Of a DNA stretch of 64,000 nucleotides, positions 63,990 to 64,000 are shown piece after piece. The position numbers and the translations under genes were made by a program. The stretch's first letter is position 1; every line of letters begins with the position of its first letter. Origin of the DNA: Mastigocoleus testarum BC008. GTDB lineage: Bacteria; Cyanobacteriota; Cyanobacteriia; Cyanobacteriales; Nostocaceae. The DNA lies in assembly GCF_001456025.1 (NCBI RefSeq), contig NZ_LMTZ01000093.1, positions 77,158 to 141,157 on the forward strand, written 5' to 3'. The notes below the pieces were generated by a model. That model was given only the letters and a program-made list of their open reading frames with translations, had not been told where the DNA came from and did not search any database.

Positions 63990-64000
63990 TTGGTAGATGC
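63990..64000 (+). ncRNA. nsiR1: NsiR1-like small RNA, copy 4 (cut by window end)
   Basis: TTGGTAGATGC, the first 11 nt of the unit, at 133 nt from copy 3. The array continues outside the window. Confidence 0.7.

Larger units (their letters stand above)
63722..64000 (+). repeat. Tandem direct repeat of about 134 bp (sRNA plus promoter)
   Basis: Copies start at 63722, 63857 and 63990 and each unit includes the sRNA, an AT-rich spacer with AATTTATTTTTTTAC-type sequence, and the CCCGGA box with GTGAGTCGGATTGAGTAC. Recent duplication is shown by near identity of the units. Confidence 0.9.

Noticed and set aside
63722..64000. Small protein frame (63717-63935, - strand) made of RASLSQQGEW repeats
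   Set aside because: It is the translated reverse strand of the sRNA tandem repeat; the terminator structure and promoter boxes explain the sequence better.

Overview
The window is a chromosomal segment of a filamentous, heterocyst-forming cyanobacterium (order Nostocales; a Calothrix/Rivularia/Nostoc-type genome, genus not resolved). The grounds are low GC content, HIP1 octamers (GCGATCGC) in many genes, heptameric STRR arrays, the heterocyst regulator gene hetF with what looks like the start of the tandem NsiR1 small-RNA array upstream, and cyanobacterial families such as DUF3110, PATAN/DUF4388, vMAP/NB-ARC, TamB and Ni-SOD. No tRNA, rRNA, CRISPR array or intact insertion sequence was found.

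Layout. 1-8 kb: a 5'-partial HEAT-repeat/NACHT NTPase, a membrane coiled-coil TPR protein, a TVP38/DedA-type membrane protein, a CobW-like GTPase and a lipoprotein thermonuclease, followed by a 27-copy heptamer array and a 58-aa small gene (8267-8443). 8.8-13 kb: a solute-binding lipoprotein next to a Cache-domain hybrid histidine kinase, a likely sensor pair. 14.7-25.2 kb: the most distinctive region, an export cassette with all genes on the + strand. It holds an NB-ARC regulator, four small double-glycine-leader peptides, a 641-aa protein with the same leader, an HlyD-type adaptor and a C39-peptidase ABC exporter. The exporter should cut each leader after GG and secrete the cores; the outer-membrane (TolC-like) partner is not encoded here. 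25.2-32.5 kb: decayed SDR and SnoaL remnants, then a CNBD-glutaredoxin-like-thioredoxin-reductase-like flavoprotein, a GH63/MGH1-type glucosidase, a cupin and an SMP-30 lactonase.

33-47.5 kb: a LuxR-type regulator, the nickel superoxide dismutase pair sodN-sodX, a giant TamB, DUF3110, murQ, and a signalling module of V4R-like protein, roadblock protein, MglA-like GTPase and PATAN protein. 47.7-52.8 kb: a + strand cassette with a dynamin-like GTPase, a second P-loop protein with coiled coils, and a membrane-anchored protein whose gene contains a nine-A run that opens a second long frame into the last gene. 52.9-60.3 kb: housekeeping and envelope genes, including murT and gatD (lipid II isoglutamine amidation) separated by two unrelated genes, a PSI-accumulation-type thioredoxin-like protein, DinB, a zinc peptidase and a SanA/YdcF protein.

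60.5-64 kb: hetF on the - strand (CHAT protease-like, GTG start). Facing it on the + strand are three complete and one cut-off copy of an approximately 60-nt terminator-ended small-RNA unit with TCCGGA/CCCGGA boxes 33-34 nt upstream. This is the arrangement expected for NsiR1, antisense to the hetF leader. The array runs off the window end.
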